Under the pieces are notes generated by a model. The model saw only the letters and a list, made by a program, of their open reading frames with translations. It did no database searches and was not told where the DNA came from. 64,000 nt of DNA from Mycolicibacterium holsaticum DSM 44478 = JCM 12374 (GTDB taxonomy: Bacteria; Actinomycetota; Actinomycetes; Mycobacteriales; Mycobacteriaceae), in contig NZ_CP080998.1 in assembly GCF_019645835.1 (NCBI RefSeq), positions 4,526,001-4,590,000 of the forward strand, in the 5' to 3' direction. Of this stretch, positions 34,345 through 42,785 are shown one piece after another. The position numbers were made by a program, and so were the translations under genes. Positions within the stretch are counted from its first letter, which is position 1; every line of letters begins with the position of its first letter.

Positions 34345-34869
34345 CTGCACGTACTATTTATCTGCACTGGAAATATCTGTCGGTCGCCGTTGGCCGAACG
34401 GCTTGCCGTTGCGTACGCCAATCGCGTAGACATCCCAAACTTCAGGGCGTCCAGTGCTGGGGTACGCGCTGTTGTCGGGCATCCGATACACGACGATGCG
34501 GCACGCATCCTGGAGCAGCTGGGCGGTGCAGCCTCCAACTTCGCCGCTCGGCAGCTGACGTCAAGAATCGCTTCAGATGCTGACCTTCTGCTGACGATGA
34601 CGAGAGCACACCGCGACGCCGCCCTAGAGCTCGCCCCCCGCCAACTCCATAGAACCTTCACGCTTAACGAAGCGGCCCGGATGGTTTCGGAGTTCAACGC
34701 ACGACACCTTGCTGATTTCGCGGGGCTTCGCTCACACATTGCCGCCGACAGACGTCTGGACATCCCCGACCCGATCGGTGAAAACGCGGAGTTTCATGCG
34801 ACCGTCGGGTCACAGATCGCTAATCTCCTGCCACCGATTCTTGAGCTCTTCCGTCGCGGCCATCTCTGA
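34345..34869 (+). CDS. Low-molecular-weight protein tyrosine phosphatase (Wzb-like), CTG start
   Basis: A 174-residue phosphatase. The P-loop is CTGNICRSP with nucleophile Cys7 and Arg13, and IPDPIGEN near the C-terminus carries the general-acid Asp. In capsule systems this class dephosphorylates the BY-kinase. The start is unusual: the frame has a stop at 34333-34335 and no ATG, GTG or TTG before the P-loop, while AAGGAGA (34334-34340) is ideally placed ahead of a CTG at 34345 that gives the normal N-terminus of the family (LHVLFICTGN). A TTG at 34390 would remove the catalytic loop. It stands 21 kb from its probable kinase partner and converges on the permease gene. Confidence 0.83.
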   Translation: MHVLFICTGNICRSPLAERLAVAYANRVDIPNFRASSAGVRAVVGHPIHDDAARILEQLGGAASNFAARQLTSRIASDADLLLTMTRAHRDAALELAPRQLHRTFTLNEAARMVSEFNARHLADFAGLRSHIAADRRLDIPDPIGENAEFHATVGSQIANLLPPILELFRRGHL

Positions 34870-34962
34870 TGGATGCCATCTTTCTGCCCACCCCATTACT
34901 AGTCCGGCAAGACACTGTCGAACGGGAATTCATCAGAGTCGCGCAGCACGCTTAATGATAGC

Positions 34963-36744
34963 TCAATGAAATGGGAAGAATATTGGGACCAATGCTGGGG
35001 TGGCGAGTAATACAAGAAGAGTCAGGGGCGCACCTAAACGGGCGAAGTCTGTGTACCGATAGCCACCCATTGCCCACACCATGGTATTGGTTTGATAACC
35101 GATCGGCGTCAAGAATGACAGGCTCGCCCCAAAAATAATCACGACGGCGAACGGCATAGCGTTAAGGCCTGCTTGATCGGCAATCGCGAGCGCGATCGGG
35201 AACATGAGTGCCGCCGCCGCAGTGTTCGAAATTACCTCCGTTACGAGCATGGTGGCTCCGAGAACAGCGGCCAACAGCCCATAGGCTCCGAGCGAGCCAG
35301 CGGCGCTCATCACCAGATGCGCCAACGTCGAGGCAAGGCCGCTGTTTTGCACCGCCAGCCCGATACCGAAACTCGTCGCCATCAGTAGAAGTACGTTGGC
35401 GTCGATGGACCGGCGGGCGTCTTCAAGAGTCACAATCCTGGCCACTATCAGTCCGAATGCTAGGAACAGCGATATCTGCAACAGACTCATTAATCCGGTT
35501 CCGGCCACAATCAGTAGGGCAGCGATGCAGATCTCGACCACCTTGGCGTGCTCGCTACGAAGGGGTCGGTCCCAGTTGAGCGGAGCTACGACAGCGAAGT
35601 CTTTATGCTGGCGATAGCGTTGGGTAAAATCGCGTCCGGCCATCACTAAGAGGACGTCGCCTGCTCGCAGGCGCATGTCTCCGAGTTTGCCCTTCAACTG
35701 CTCACCGGACCGATGAACCGCAACGACCGCCGATGCGTACCGACGGCGAAAGCTCGACGCCTTCAAGCTCGATCCCACCAGTGGCGACCCGGCACTGATA
35801 ACGGCTTCGACGAACTGGCGCTGTGGATTTTTTGCCAAATCATCGAAGTGGCGCGCCTCTGCCGAGACCAGTCCCGCCATGCGGTGTAGGTCCAAAACCC
35901 GAGCCAGGTTGCCGACGAACACCAGCCGATCCCCAACCGCGAGTGGCTCGTCAGGGCCGATGGCAGCAAGTACCTTCTTTGACCGCTCAATCTCCACCAA
36001 AAAGACGCCGTCGAGGTTCCGTAGACCAGCTTCGCCCACAGTGGCCCCAGCTAGCGGACTATTCGCGGGAATTGTCATCTCCACCGTGAATTCCCGTTCC
36101 GGCTCCGCCAGTCGATCCGTCGGTGTGTGACGCTCCCGCAAGAGGCGGGGCCCCAAGGACACCAAGAGGCCCACCCCGCCGATGGCGAGTGGTAGGCCGA
36201 CCCCGGTAATCGAGAACACGCTTAGTCTGCCGAGTCCTGCCTTATCGATGAGGTCGTTGACGAACAGGTTGGTCGACGTGCCAATCATGGTCATAGACCC
36301 ACCCAGAATGATGGCGTAACTCAGTGGCATCAGGTAGCGCGATGGTGACCGCCCAGTGCGCCGACACCAGCGGACGACGCGTGGCGCGAGCATGGCTACC
36401 AACGGTGTATTGGCAATGAACGCCGATACCGCGGCAGACGGTCCACAGACTCGCATGAGTTCGCGATACGGTCGCAATCGCGCGCCGTTGCCCAACAAGC
36501 GCGATGTCACCCCGTCGAACGCTCCGGTAACGTCTGCTGCGCCGGCCAATACGTAGAGCGCCGCAACTATCGCCAATGACTCGTTCGCGAACCCATCGAG
36601 AACCTGCCCCTCATCGAGTACACCGGCCAATAAGAGAACCAACACGGCGCCGCCCATGATCAAAGTTGGGTTGAACCGGTCCAGCACCAGTAGCGCCACC
36701 GCCGCGATCACCACCCCAAGGGTGATCCAGGCATCGAACGTCAT
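34963..36744 (-). CDS. SLC13-family anion permease with two TrkA-C domains
   Basis: A 593-residue membrane transporter. The N-terminal half has helices such as ITLGVVIAAVALLVLD and LAIVAALYVLAGAADVTG, then the SNT-like turns FIANTPLVAMLAPRV and GTSTNLFVND; two cytoplasmic TrkA-C domains lie in the middle (near GLRNLDGVFLVEIERSKK and SSFRRRYASAVVAVHRSG); the C-terminal half repeats the fold with ISNTAAAALMFPIALAI and SLSFLTPIGYQTN. This is the sodium:sulfate/dicarboxylate symporter layout. Sulfate is the most interesting candidate because of the sulfotransferase in the island, but dicarboxylates are possible. The ATG at 36744 has AGGGG ten bases upstream; an in-frame start at 36918 would add 58 unlikely residues. 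Confidence 0.82.
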   Translation of the reverse strand: MTFDAWITLGVVIAAVALLVLDRFNPTLIMGGAVLVLLLAGVLDEGQVLDGFANESLAIVAALYVLAGAADVTGAFDGVTSRLLGNGARLRPYRELMRVCGPSAAVSAFIANTPLVAMLAPRVVRWCRRTGRSPSRYLMPLSYAIILGGSMTMIGTSTNLFVNDLIDKAGLGRLSVFSITGVGLPLAIGGVGLLVSLGPRLLRERHTPTDRLAEPEREFTVEMTIPANSPLAGATVGEAGLRNLDGVFLVEIERSKKVLAAIGPDEPLAVGDRLVFVGNLARVLDLHRMAGLVSAEARHFDDLAKNPQRQFVEAVISAGSPLVGSSLKASSFRRRYASAVVAVHRSGEQLKGKLGDMRLRAGDVLLVMAGRDFTQRYRQHKDFAVVAPLNWDRPLRSEHAKVVEICIAALLIVAGTGLMSLLQISLFLAFGLIVARIVTLEDARRSIDANVLLLMATSFGIGLAVQNSGLASTLAHLVMSAAGSLGAYGLLAAVLGATMLVTEVISNTAAAALMFPIALAIADQAGLNAMPFAVVIIFGASLSFLTPIGYQTNTMVWAMGGYRYTDFARLGAPLTLLVLLATPALVPIFFPFH

Positions 36745-36802
36745 GTTCGCCGCCCCTGTAGCCCGCCCACGAGCGAGGACACCTCCCCCAATACACACCG
36801 CT

Positions 36803-36818
36803 AATCGGTGTTTCCCAC
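36803..36818 (-). promoter_or_regulatory. GGGAAAC-type site E upstream of the permease gene
   Basis: Minus-strand GTGGGAAACACCGATT lies 59 bases before the permease ATG. It shares GGGAAACACC and GATT with site D at 5644. No well-spaced -10 box was found, so this is the weakest of the four related sites. Confidence 0.3.
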
Positions 36819-37009
36819 GCATATCGCATAGCTGAGTCAAGTTAACCGACAAACTACCTATAACCTCGCCGTATACACTGCACCATCCAAACCGCAGATG
36901 ACGTGTGTTCAGAGGCAATTCGATCCGTCGGTAGATTCAAAAGGATGTGATGCGCATAGCCTGACGAGCTTCGCGCGGGGCGCGTCCATGAGCGCGTCCA
37001 TGAGTACGT

Positions 37010-38089
37010 ATGTCCGGTCGATCGGTGGCTCCCAGTCAGCTGGGTGCGGTCGACTGGTGGCTTCCCCGACTGCGAGCAGAAAGGACATTCCGTTCCTTGT
37101 CCGGCAGGCTTCGTGTGCGCCTGACAGTGCTAGCAATCGCAGCTCTCGCGTTCTCAATCGTCTCGTTGCATTTTCGGGCCTGTGCCATTTCGAACGTCGT
37201 CGAACTCGTCGCTGCCGTGAGTTCACCCTATGTGCCTTGGTTGGCACTGTTGGGCGTCATGCTCTTGTTCCTGTGCCGACGGCTCGTCCTGTCGATCATC
37301 GCCATGGCCGTCGTGGCGGCGATTCTGGCAACCCAGGTGCCCTGGTACTACTTCGGAAGGCAGGCTGATGTCGGGCCGCACGCCGAAATCCGCGTTCTCT
37401 CGTCAAACCTCCGGAAGGGCCGTGCGGACGCTTCGTCATTCGTTAAACTCGCCAAGGACAAGGCGGATCTCATCGCGGTGGCGGAGTTGACACCAGAGGA
37501 GTCCCGACGCTTCTCGCAAGCCGGCATCGAAGACACGTTCCCATATTCGGTGCTTAAGCCCGCACCCAACGCTGGTGGAATCGGTCTTTGGAGCCGATTC
37601 CCGCTGACCGCAGTGCAGCCAGCGCAGAGGAGCGACGACGCGCTCATCGCGGCGCGGGTGCGTGTTCCACAGGTACGCTTCAACCCAATTATCGCTAGCG
37701 TGCACGTCACCTCCCCAGTCACCGCCGAAGCGGGTTCATTCGATAGATGGCGAAACAGCATTACCGACGCCAAGAACGGCCTGGATCATTTCGCCGAAAT
37801 TGCTGGACCCGCAGCGGTCATCGTGGCTGGAGACTTCAATAGCACCCCGGATATGCGTCAGTTCCGCGATCTGTTGACTAACGGGTACCGCGATGCCGTC
37901 GAACAGACCGGGGCAGGCTTCGCGCCAACATTCCCCTCCAACAAATGGTTTCCACCCGTGATCGTGATAGACCACGTGTTGACCCGGAACGCCGCTGCGT
38001 CGTCGATCCGGAGGGTGAACATCACTGGCTCCGACCACCGCGCACTGCTGGCGACTATCAAAGTCCCACTTGACCCTAAGGCCGCGTAA
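37010..38089 (+). CDS. Membrane-anchored endonuclease/exonuclease/phosphatase-family protein
   Basis: A 359-residue protein with three N-terminal hydrophobic segments (about 38-60, 70-85 and 90-108) and a C-terminal EEP domain from about 125. Active-site blocks are SSNLRKG (Asn), VAELTPEES (metal-binding Glu), ASVHVTSP (His), VAGDFNSTPD (Asp/Asn), VIDHVL and GSDHRALL (Asp/His). The domain cleaves phosphodiester or phosphomonoester bonds; with this membrane topology it would face outside and might act on phospholipids or a lipid-linked intermediate. The ATG at 37010 is preceded by overlapping GCGTCCATGAG repeats and lacks a good ribosome site. It marks the right end of the island. Substrate unknown. 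Confidence 0.8.
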   Translation: MSGRSVAPSQLGAVDWWLPRLRAERTFRSLSGRLRVRLTVLAIAALAFSIVSLHFRACAISNVVELVAAVSSPYVPWLALLGVMLLFLCRRLVLSIIAMAVVAAILATQVPWYYFGRQADVGPHAEIRVLSSNLRKGRADASSFVKLAKDKADLIAVAELTPEESRRFSQAGIEDTFPYSVLKPAPNAGGIGLWSRFPLTAVQPAQRSDDALIAARVRVPQVRFNPIIASVHVTSPVTAEAGSFDRWRNSITDAKNGLDHFAEIAGPAAVIVAGDFNSTPDMRQFRDLLTNGYRDAVEQTGAGFAPTFPSNKWFPPVIVIDHVLTRNAAASSIRRVNITGSDHRALLATIKVPLDPKAA

Positions 38090-38241
38090 CACGTCACCAC
38101 GGAGACACGAGCTCACGCCGTCGCACACTCGGGCCTTCGGCTCTACGTGCACGGCGAGGCGAATTGCCTACGAATGGCAAGCAACCTTAACAAGTTGCAG
38201 AGATTAGACCGCCTGCAGCAACGAGCCGAACCCGCAACGTT

Positions 38242-38556
38242 TTAGCAATAAGTCCGAGTTGCTGCCCGGGCGAAGTCTTGCAGCTCGCTTCCGCTCCACC
38301 CCATCTTGTTCAACAAATCGTTGTTCATGGGGCCCATTTTCGCGTTCGGCCTGGTACGCGCGAGGCACCATTCTTTGCCGGCGCGAATCACCTCAGTTTG
38401 GTTCGAGTAGGGCACGCCCTCAATGTCGAGCAGTTCGATGAATTCGTCGTCGGCGTCGCTGGCATGCGCGGGCGCGATGGCTACCACAGCGCCTACCCCC
38501 ACCAGCAGCGCCGCTAGCGCAGCGCTTGCACTACGGCGAAAAGCAATTGTTCTCAA
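38242..38556 (-). CDS. DUF732-type secreted protein
   Basis: A 104-residue precursor with a twin-Arg-free signal peptide (RRSASAALAALLVGVGAVVAIAPAHA, cleavage near residue 32) and a small DUF732 domain with two conserved Cys (EWC and the C-terminal TYC) that probably form a disulfide. This family is widespread in mycobacteria, without known function. I choose the TTG at 38556 because AGGGGGAAGAAG lies directly upstream; the longer GTG start at 38586 puts ten extra residues before the signal. Confidence 0.75.
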   Translation of the reverse strand: MRTIAFRRSASAALAALLVGVGAVVAIAPAHASDADDEFIELLDIEGVPYSNQTEVIRAGKEWCLARTRPNAKMGPMNNDLLNKMGWSGSELQDFARAATRTYC

Positions 38557-38712
38557 CTTCTTCCCCCTGCATACCCCAGGTCGCACGCTAGTGTGCGCGT
38601 TTGGCCCCGACCGCCACCCACCGTACCGAACGACCGAGCCGTGATCTCCAAATCAAAAACAACGAATCAAAAAGGACAGCCATCCTGAGAGGATTGAGGG
38701 CGAAGTTCCTCG

Positions 38713-39189
38713 TCACGATTCGATCTGACACAGCCCAGTGCGCTTGCAGAAGTTGACGCAGTTCTTCACGCTCGCCTCGCTCTTCTGACACTGCTCGGGA
38801 TGCTCGGTGATGCTGGCCGCCCTCGTTTGATCCTTCTTCGCCTTGGCACCTTCGGGTGTGACCGCCGAGTTGCCCGGATGCCCCGGAGCCGCAACCGGAT
38901 TCGTGCAGTTCAAATCGAGCCGGTACTCCTTGCTTCGATGGTTCTTGCCGCGAGAATCGAGGAAGATCGACTTGTGCCAGTTGGTCACGATGCAGTCATC
39001 CTGCGCAAGCTCACTACCGCGAACCGTCGCGACGACAGGCTTACCCTTCCGCTTGGCGATCTGCGCCGCGGCGTCGGAGTACTTCTTCCCGATGTACGGG
39101 TCCGCAGACGCGACGCCCGCCCCGACCATCATCAGCGAAAACGCCACGACACCTAAGACGCCCACTACGCGCACAGCCCAACTTCTCAT
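38713..39189 (-). CDS. Secreted Cys-rich small protein, unknown function
   Basis: A 158-residue precursor. Signal peptide at 1-30 (VVGVLGVVAFSLMMVGAGVASA), then DPYIGKKYSDAAAQIAKRKGKPVVATVRGSEL, which resembles one PASTA-like unit, and a C-terminal part with six Cys in total, four of them clustered in the last 30 residues (QCQKSEASVKNCVNFCKRTGLCQ). These may form disulfides outside the cell. The ATG at 39189 has GGGGGAGGGA eight bases upstream, favouring it over the start at 39225. Function not known. Confidence 0.7.
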   Translation of the reverse strand: MRSWAVRVVGVLGVVAFSLMMVGAGVASADPYIGKKYSDAAAQIAKRKGKPVVATVRGSELAQDDCIVTNWHKSIFLDSRGKNHRSKEYRLDLNCTNPVAAPGHPGNSAVTPEGAKAKKDQTRAASITEHPEQCQKSEASVKNCVNFCKRTGLCQIES

Positions 39190-39339
39190 CAGAGATCCCT
39201 CCCCCGCGGAAGATGATGCGATCAAACGCTTCCGCCCGAGGTTAGGCGCCGCTACGGCCCGGAGTCATCCCGTTCCCCGCCCTTGACAACCACGTCCCAG
39301 CAAACTGTCAGGCATCGCACAGGAACCTAGTCGGCCCCG

Positions 39340-39963
39340 CTACCGACTCTGGTTCAACACCGCCGGCCGCTGCACATCGTCCTGGCGCAGATTTCCCGGA
39401 AAGCACGGCGACGTCCCGATCAGCGACGGCGCCTGAGTCGGCTCGGGCCGCGCCTGAACCTGCAGCACATAGCCGTCCGGGGCGTAGCCGAAGCGGTTCG
39501 GCTTGTCGAAGCCGTCGCGCTCGAGCACATCCCAGCCCCAGCCCTCCCAGATCTCGCCCACCTGCGCAACCAGCGCCTTGACGTCCGTCCCCGCCGGCAC
39601 CTTCATATCGCGCCAGTCCTCGACATGCACCGGCGCGTCGCGCCCGGCCGGATCGTCCTCGCAATACGCCGTGCCATCCCCCACCATGTAGCGCGTCCCG
39701 TCCAGGCTCGTGCCCGTCGGCAACGCGTCCAGCGTCTGCTGCAGATAGCGCACCACCGTGTCCTGCGCCTCCTGCTGGCTGGTCGGGATCTTCGGCGCGG
39801 CGGGCACCGGTAACTGCTCCATGGGACCTCCTGGGATGGCGGTGGCACCCGACGGTGTGGTCGGCCCGAGTGAACCCGATTCCGACGACGATGTCTCGCA
39901 GCCGGCACCCACGACAACGAGCAGCGCGGCGGCGGCAACAGATACCAGCGTTCGGCGCATCAT
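39340..39963 (-). CDS. Lipoprotein, unknown function
   Basis: A 207-residue precursor lipoprotein: MRRTLVSVAAAALLVVVGAGC has the lipobox VGAGC with the lipidated Cys at 22, followed by a Ser/Pro/Gly-rich linker and a globular domain with Cys in TAYCEDD and SPCFPGN that could be bridged. The gene overlaps the end of the DUF1023 hydrolase gene by four bases, so it is the third gene of a small operon with a WXG-like protein and the hydrolase. It may anchor or assist that secreted hydrolase; this is inference. Confidence 0.75.
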   Translation of the reverse strand: MMRRTLVSVAAAALLVVVGAGCETSSSESGSLGPTTPSGATAIPGGPMEQLPVPAAPKIPTSQQEAQDTVVRYLQQTLDALPTGTSLDGTRYMVGDGTAYCEDDPAGRDAPVHVEDWRDMKVPAGTDVKALVAQVGEIWEGWGWDVLERDGFDKPNRFGYAPDGYVLQVQARPEPTQAPSLIGTSPCFPGNLRQDDVQRPAVLNQSR

Positions 39964-41582
39964 GGTGTGAAGGTCGGTGCTGTGACGTCAGTTCTTCCGG
40001 CAATGATGCGGCCCATGTTATCCAGTGCCGGGTTGCCGGCGCTCCAATAACTGCTGTGCGCGTCGACCGTGGGTGTACCGAACGGACCCGCGGCCCCCGG
40101 CGCCGCCTCGAACGGGATGCCGCCGAACCGACCGTTCATCGGGTCCGGACCCAGCGTCGCGTACGTGGCGAGGCCGATCATGTCGTTCTCCGCGCGCGAC
40201 GCAAACACGTTGGCCCCCGACGCCAGGCTCAGATCACTGGCATGATCGGCAAGAATCCCCGGACTGCCCACCGCCACAACGTTATTCACATCCAGGTGAT
40301 TGCCGTCCAGCGCGGCCGCGCCCATCAACGTCGAGCCGTAGCTGTGCCCGATCACCGTATCGATCGACGGCGCCCCGTCGTGCGACGCGCGCATCCCCGC
40401 CTGGAACGCCGCCAGGTCGTCGCCGCCGTCGCGCGCATACCCCGGTGACGCCGCCTCGAACAGGTTCATCGGCCGGTCATATCCCATCCACGTGGTGACC
40501 GAAACATCACCGGCCTGCAGGTTGGGGTCCGCGCGCATCGCCGCCAGATACATCTGCTCGGATTTCTGCGCGCTGAACTCCAGCCGCGTCAGGTCCTGCC
40601 CGGTACCCGGCACGAACGTCGCATTGCGCGTCGCGGTGTCGGGATTGCCCATCGACACCGCCGCATGGCCCTCCTCGTCGATCAACCCGAGCAGCCGCGG
40701 AACCCCGTCGTTGGACCTCAGTTCACCCTGAACGGCCTGATAGCGATTCATGTCCGCGTGCGCCGCATCCCAGCGCTGCTTCCACTCGCGGTACGCCGGC
40801 GGATTCGGGTTCGGGGTGCCCGGCCTGCCACCGGCCGCCCACGCTGGATGTTCGCGGGCCAGCCGGTCGATCTCGGCCTGCGTATCGCTCATCAACTCGC
40901 CCAGATTCATCCGGTTGTACTTGTCCTTGTCGACGAACGGCATGCCCGGGTGATTGCCGACGAAATGGTCCTGTTCGTAGAGCCAGTCTTTTTCGGCTTC
41001 GGTCAACTGCTCCCAGCGCTCGTGGAACTCCTGCGGGTCCTCCGGCAGCGGCTCGGCCACCGCCTCGGGCGAAAAATCCGGGATCGGCTCGTCACCGTCG
41101 GCCATGTCGATCGCGCGGGCCAGCTCGTCGTCGACCTGGTTGGCCTCCACCAAGATCGCGTCCAGCCGCGGCTGCAGCTGCATCATCTTCAGCTCGGCCT
41201 CCATCGGCGACGCGCCCGCCAGTCCCGGGCCGGGCAGCACGCGGTTGGCGACCGGGTCGACCACCATCCCCAGGCTTTCCGCGTCATCGCGCAGCGCCGC
41301 CAGATCCGCCTTGACCTTGTCGATGCCGTCCGCGGCATTGGCTGCCGCGCGCCCGACGACCAACTTCTCGTCGCCGTTCAGCTCGAGTTCGCGTCGGATC
41401 TCAGCATTGGATTGCCCGGCCGCGTCGGCCGCGTCACCGCCCCAGCTGTCGAACGCCGGCAGCGACGCCAGCACCTCAGCGGTGTTGAACGACGCCTGCG
41501 CGCTGGCTTGGGCGGCATGAAACACCTGGCGCACCGCCTCGGCGTTCCACCGGTCGATGTCGGCGACCGTCAGCACCGTCAC
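39960..41582 (-). CDS. Alpha/beta-hydrolase (DUF1023) with WXG-like N-terminal domain
   Basis: A 540-residue protein. The first ~110 residues are helical with a SWGG turn (FDSWGGDAADAAGQ) resembling WXG100/ESX substrates. A linker with acidic residues leads to the DUF1023 hydrolase part with FVPGTGQDL, TTWMGYDRP and the nucleophile elbow GHSYGS; the end contains DAHSSYW with a candidate catalytic His. Such combined proteins are probable substrates of type VII secretion and could act on lipids or peptidoglycan-associated esters. The upstream gene (41589-41924) encodes a small WXG-like protein, and the downstream gene a lipoprotein; all three are tightly packed. Confidence 0.8.
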   Translation of the reverse strand: MTVLTVADIDRWNAEAVRQVFHAAQASAQASFNTAEVLASLPAFDSWGGDAADAAGQSNAEIRRELELNGDEKLVVGRAAANAADGIDKVKADLAALRDDAESLGMVVDPVANRVLPGPGLAGASPMEAELKMMQLQPRLDAILVEANQVDDELARAIDMADGDEPIPDFSPEAVAEPLPEDPQEFHERWEQLTEAEKDWLYEQDHFVGNHPGMPFVDKDKYNRMNLGELMSDTQAEIDRLAREHPAWAAGGRPGTPNPNPPAYREWKQRWDAAHADMNRYQAVQGELRSNDGVPRLLGLIDEEGHAAVSMGNPDTATRNATFVPGTGQDLTRLEFSAQKSEQMYLAAMRADPNLQAGDVSVTTWMGYDRPMNLFEAASPGYARDGGDDLAAFQAGMRASHDGAPSIDTVIGHSYGSTLMGAAALDGNHLDVNNVVAVGSPGILADHASDLSLASGANVFASRAENDMIGLATYATLGPDPMNGRFGGIPFEAAPGAAGPFGTPTVDAHSSYWSAGNPALDNMGRIIAGRTDVTAPTFTP

Positions 41583-41588
41583 GGCGGC

Positions 41589-41924
41589 TCACAGGTTCTG
41601 CCGGGACGCGAGCCGTTCGACCTCCGCCTTCGCTTGCTCGACCTGCTCGGCGCTGCGCTGGTCCGTCGTCGCGTACTCGGTCGCCGCGCACTTCAGCGCC
41701 TGACCATGTTCGACCACCCGGGCCTGCAGCGCCGCGTCGGCCGCCTGCCACTGCACCAACCGCTTCGCCAACGACATCGCCGACCGCCCCGTCCAGCCGG
41801 TCTGCGCCGACTCGATCTGGCCATGCGCGCAGGTGTGCCCGGTGGCCAGCTCCGCGGCCTGGCCGTCGGCCTGCACCGCGGACGCGTCCAAGTGCGCCAA
41901 ATTGGCGCGCAGCTGCCCCGACAT
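41589..41924 (-). CDS. WXG100/EspC-like small protein
   Basis: A 111-residue helical protein with a TGWTGRSA turn (WxG) in the middle between two amphipathic helices, the layout of WXG100-type type VII substrates. The start at 41924 gives MSGQLRANLAHLDASAVQ; a GTG at 41951 would add nine residues. It is six bases from the DUF1023 hydrolase gene and likely forms a secreted pair with it. No ESX machinery genes are in this window. One free Cys in HTCAHG and another in LKCAA are unusual for the group. Confidence 0.65.
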   Translation of the reverse strand: MSGQLRANLAHLDASAVQADGQAAELATGHTCAHGQIESAQTGWTGRSAMSLAKRLVQWQAADAALQARVVEHGQALKCAATEYATTDQRSAEQVEQAKAEVERLASRQNL

Positions 41925-41978
41925 CCGTTTCAGAATACCGGCCCAGGCCACCCCGCCTGGACACCAAAACCGCGGCGG

Positions 41979-42686
41979 CTACGCCTCGGCGAAGTTGCGC
42001 GTCACGGTCGGGTCGACCGGGATGCCCGGGCCCGTCGTCGTCGCCATCACGATCTTCTTGAGGTAGCGGCCCTTCGACGACGTCGGCTTGGCCCGCAGGA
42101 TCTCGTCGAGCGCGGCGCCGTAGTTCTCGGCCAGCGCCTTGTCGTCAAACGAGGCCTTGCCGATCACGAAGTGCAGGTTGGCCTGCTTGTCGACGCGGAA
42201 GTTGATCTTGCCGCCCTTGATGTCGGCCACGGCCTTGGCGACATCCGGGGTCACCGTGCCGGTCTTCGGGTTCGGCATCAGCCCGCGCGGACCCAGCACC
42301 CGGGCGATGCGACCCACCTTGGCCATCTGATCCGGCGTCGCGATCGCGGCGTCGAAGTCCAGCCAGCCGCCCTGGATCCGCTCGATCAGGTCGTCGCTGC
42401 CCACCGCGTCGGCGCCCGCCGCCTCGGCGGCCTCGGCCTTGTCGCCCACCGCGAACACGATGACGCGGGCGGTCTTACCGGTGCCGTGGGGCAGGTTGAC
42501 GGTGCCGCGCACCATCTGGTCGGCCTTACGCGGGTCGACGCCCAGCCGGATCGCCACCTCGACGGTCGCGTCCTGCTTCTTGCTCGACGTCTCCTTGGCC
42601 AGCTTCGCAGCCTCCAGCGGGTGGTACAGCTGCGAGCGGTCGATCTTCTCGGCGGCTTCGCGATATGCCTTGCTGTTCTTGCTCAT
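41979..42686 (-). CDS. rplA: 50S ribosomal protein L1
   Basis: A 235-residue L1. It has the N-terminal [12 protein letters not shown], the [22 protein letters not shown] and [17 protein letters not shown] signatures, and [19 protein letters not shown]. It forms the L1 stalk at the E site and in many bacteria represses its own operon. The ATG at 42686 has AGGAGAATGC just upstream. It follows rplK by 99 bases, the usual L11 operon order. Confidence 0.98.
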   Translation of the reverse strand: MSKNSKAYREAAEKIDRSQLYHPLEAAKLAKETSSKKQDATVEVAIRLGVDPRKADQMVRGTVNLPHGTGKTARVIVFAVGDKAEAAEAAGADAVGSDDLIERIQGGWLDFDAAIATPDQMAKVGRIARVLGPRGLMPNPKTGTVTPDVAKAVADIKGGKINFRVDKQANLHFVIGKASFDDKALAENYGAALDEILRAKPTSSKGRYLKKIVMATTTGPGIPVDPTVTRNFAEA

Positions 42687-42785
42687 TGCATTCTCCTGCT
42701 TTTCAGAGTTGTGGTCGTTCGGGCCGATGCCAGCCCTGCCACGGTGTCGAAGAACTATTCGACTGCGGTCTGGTCGATCCGCAAG

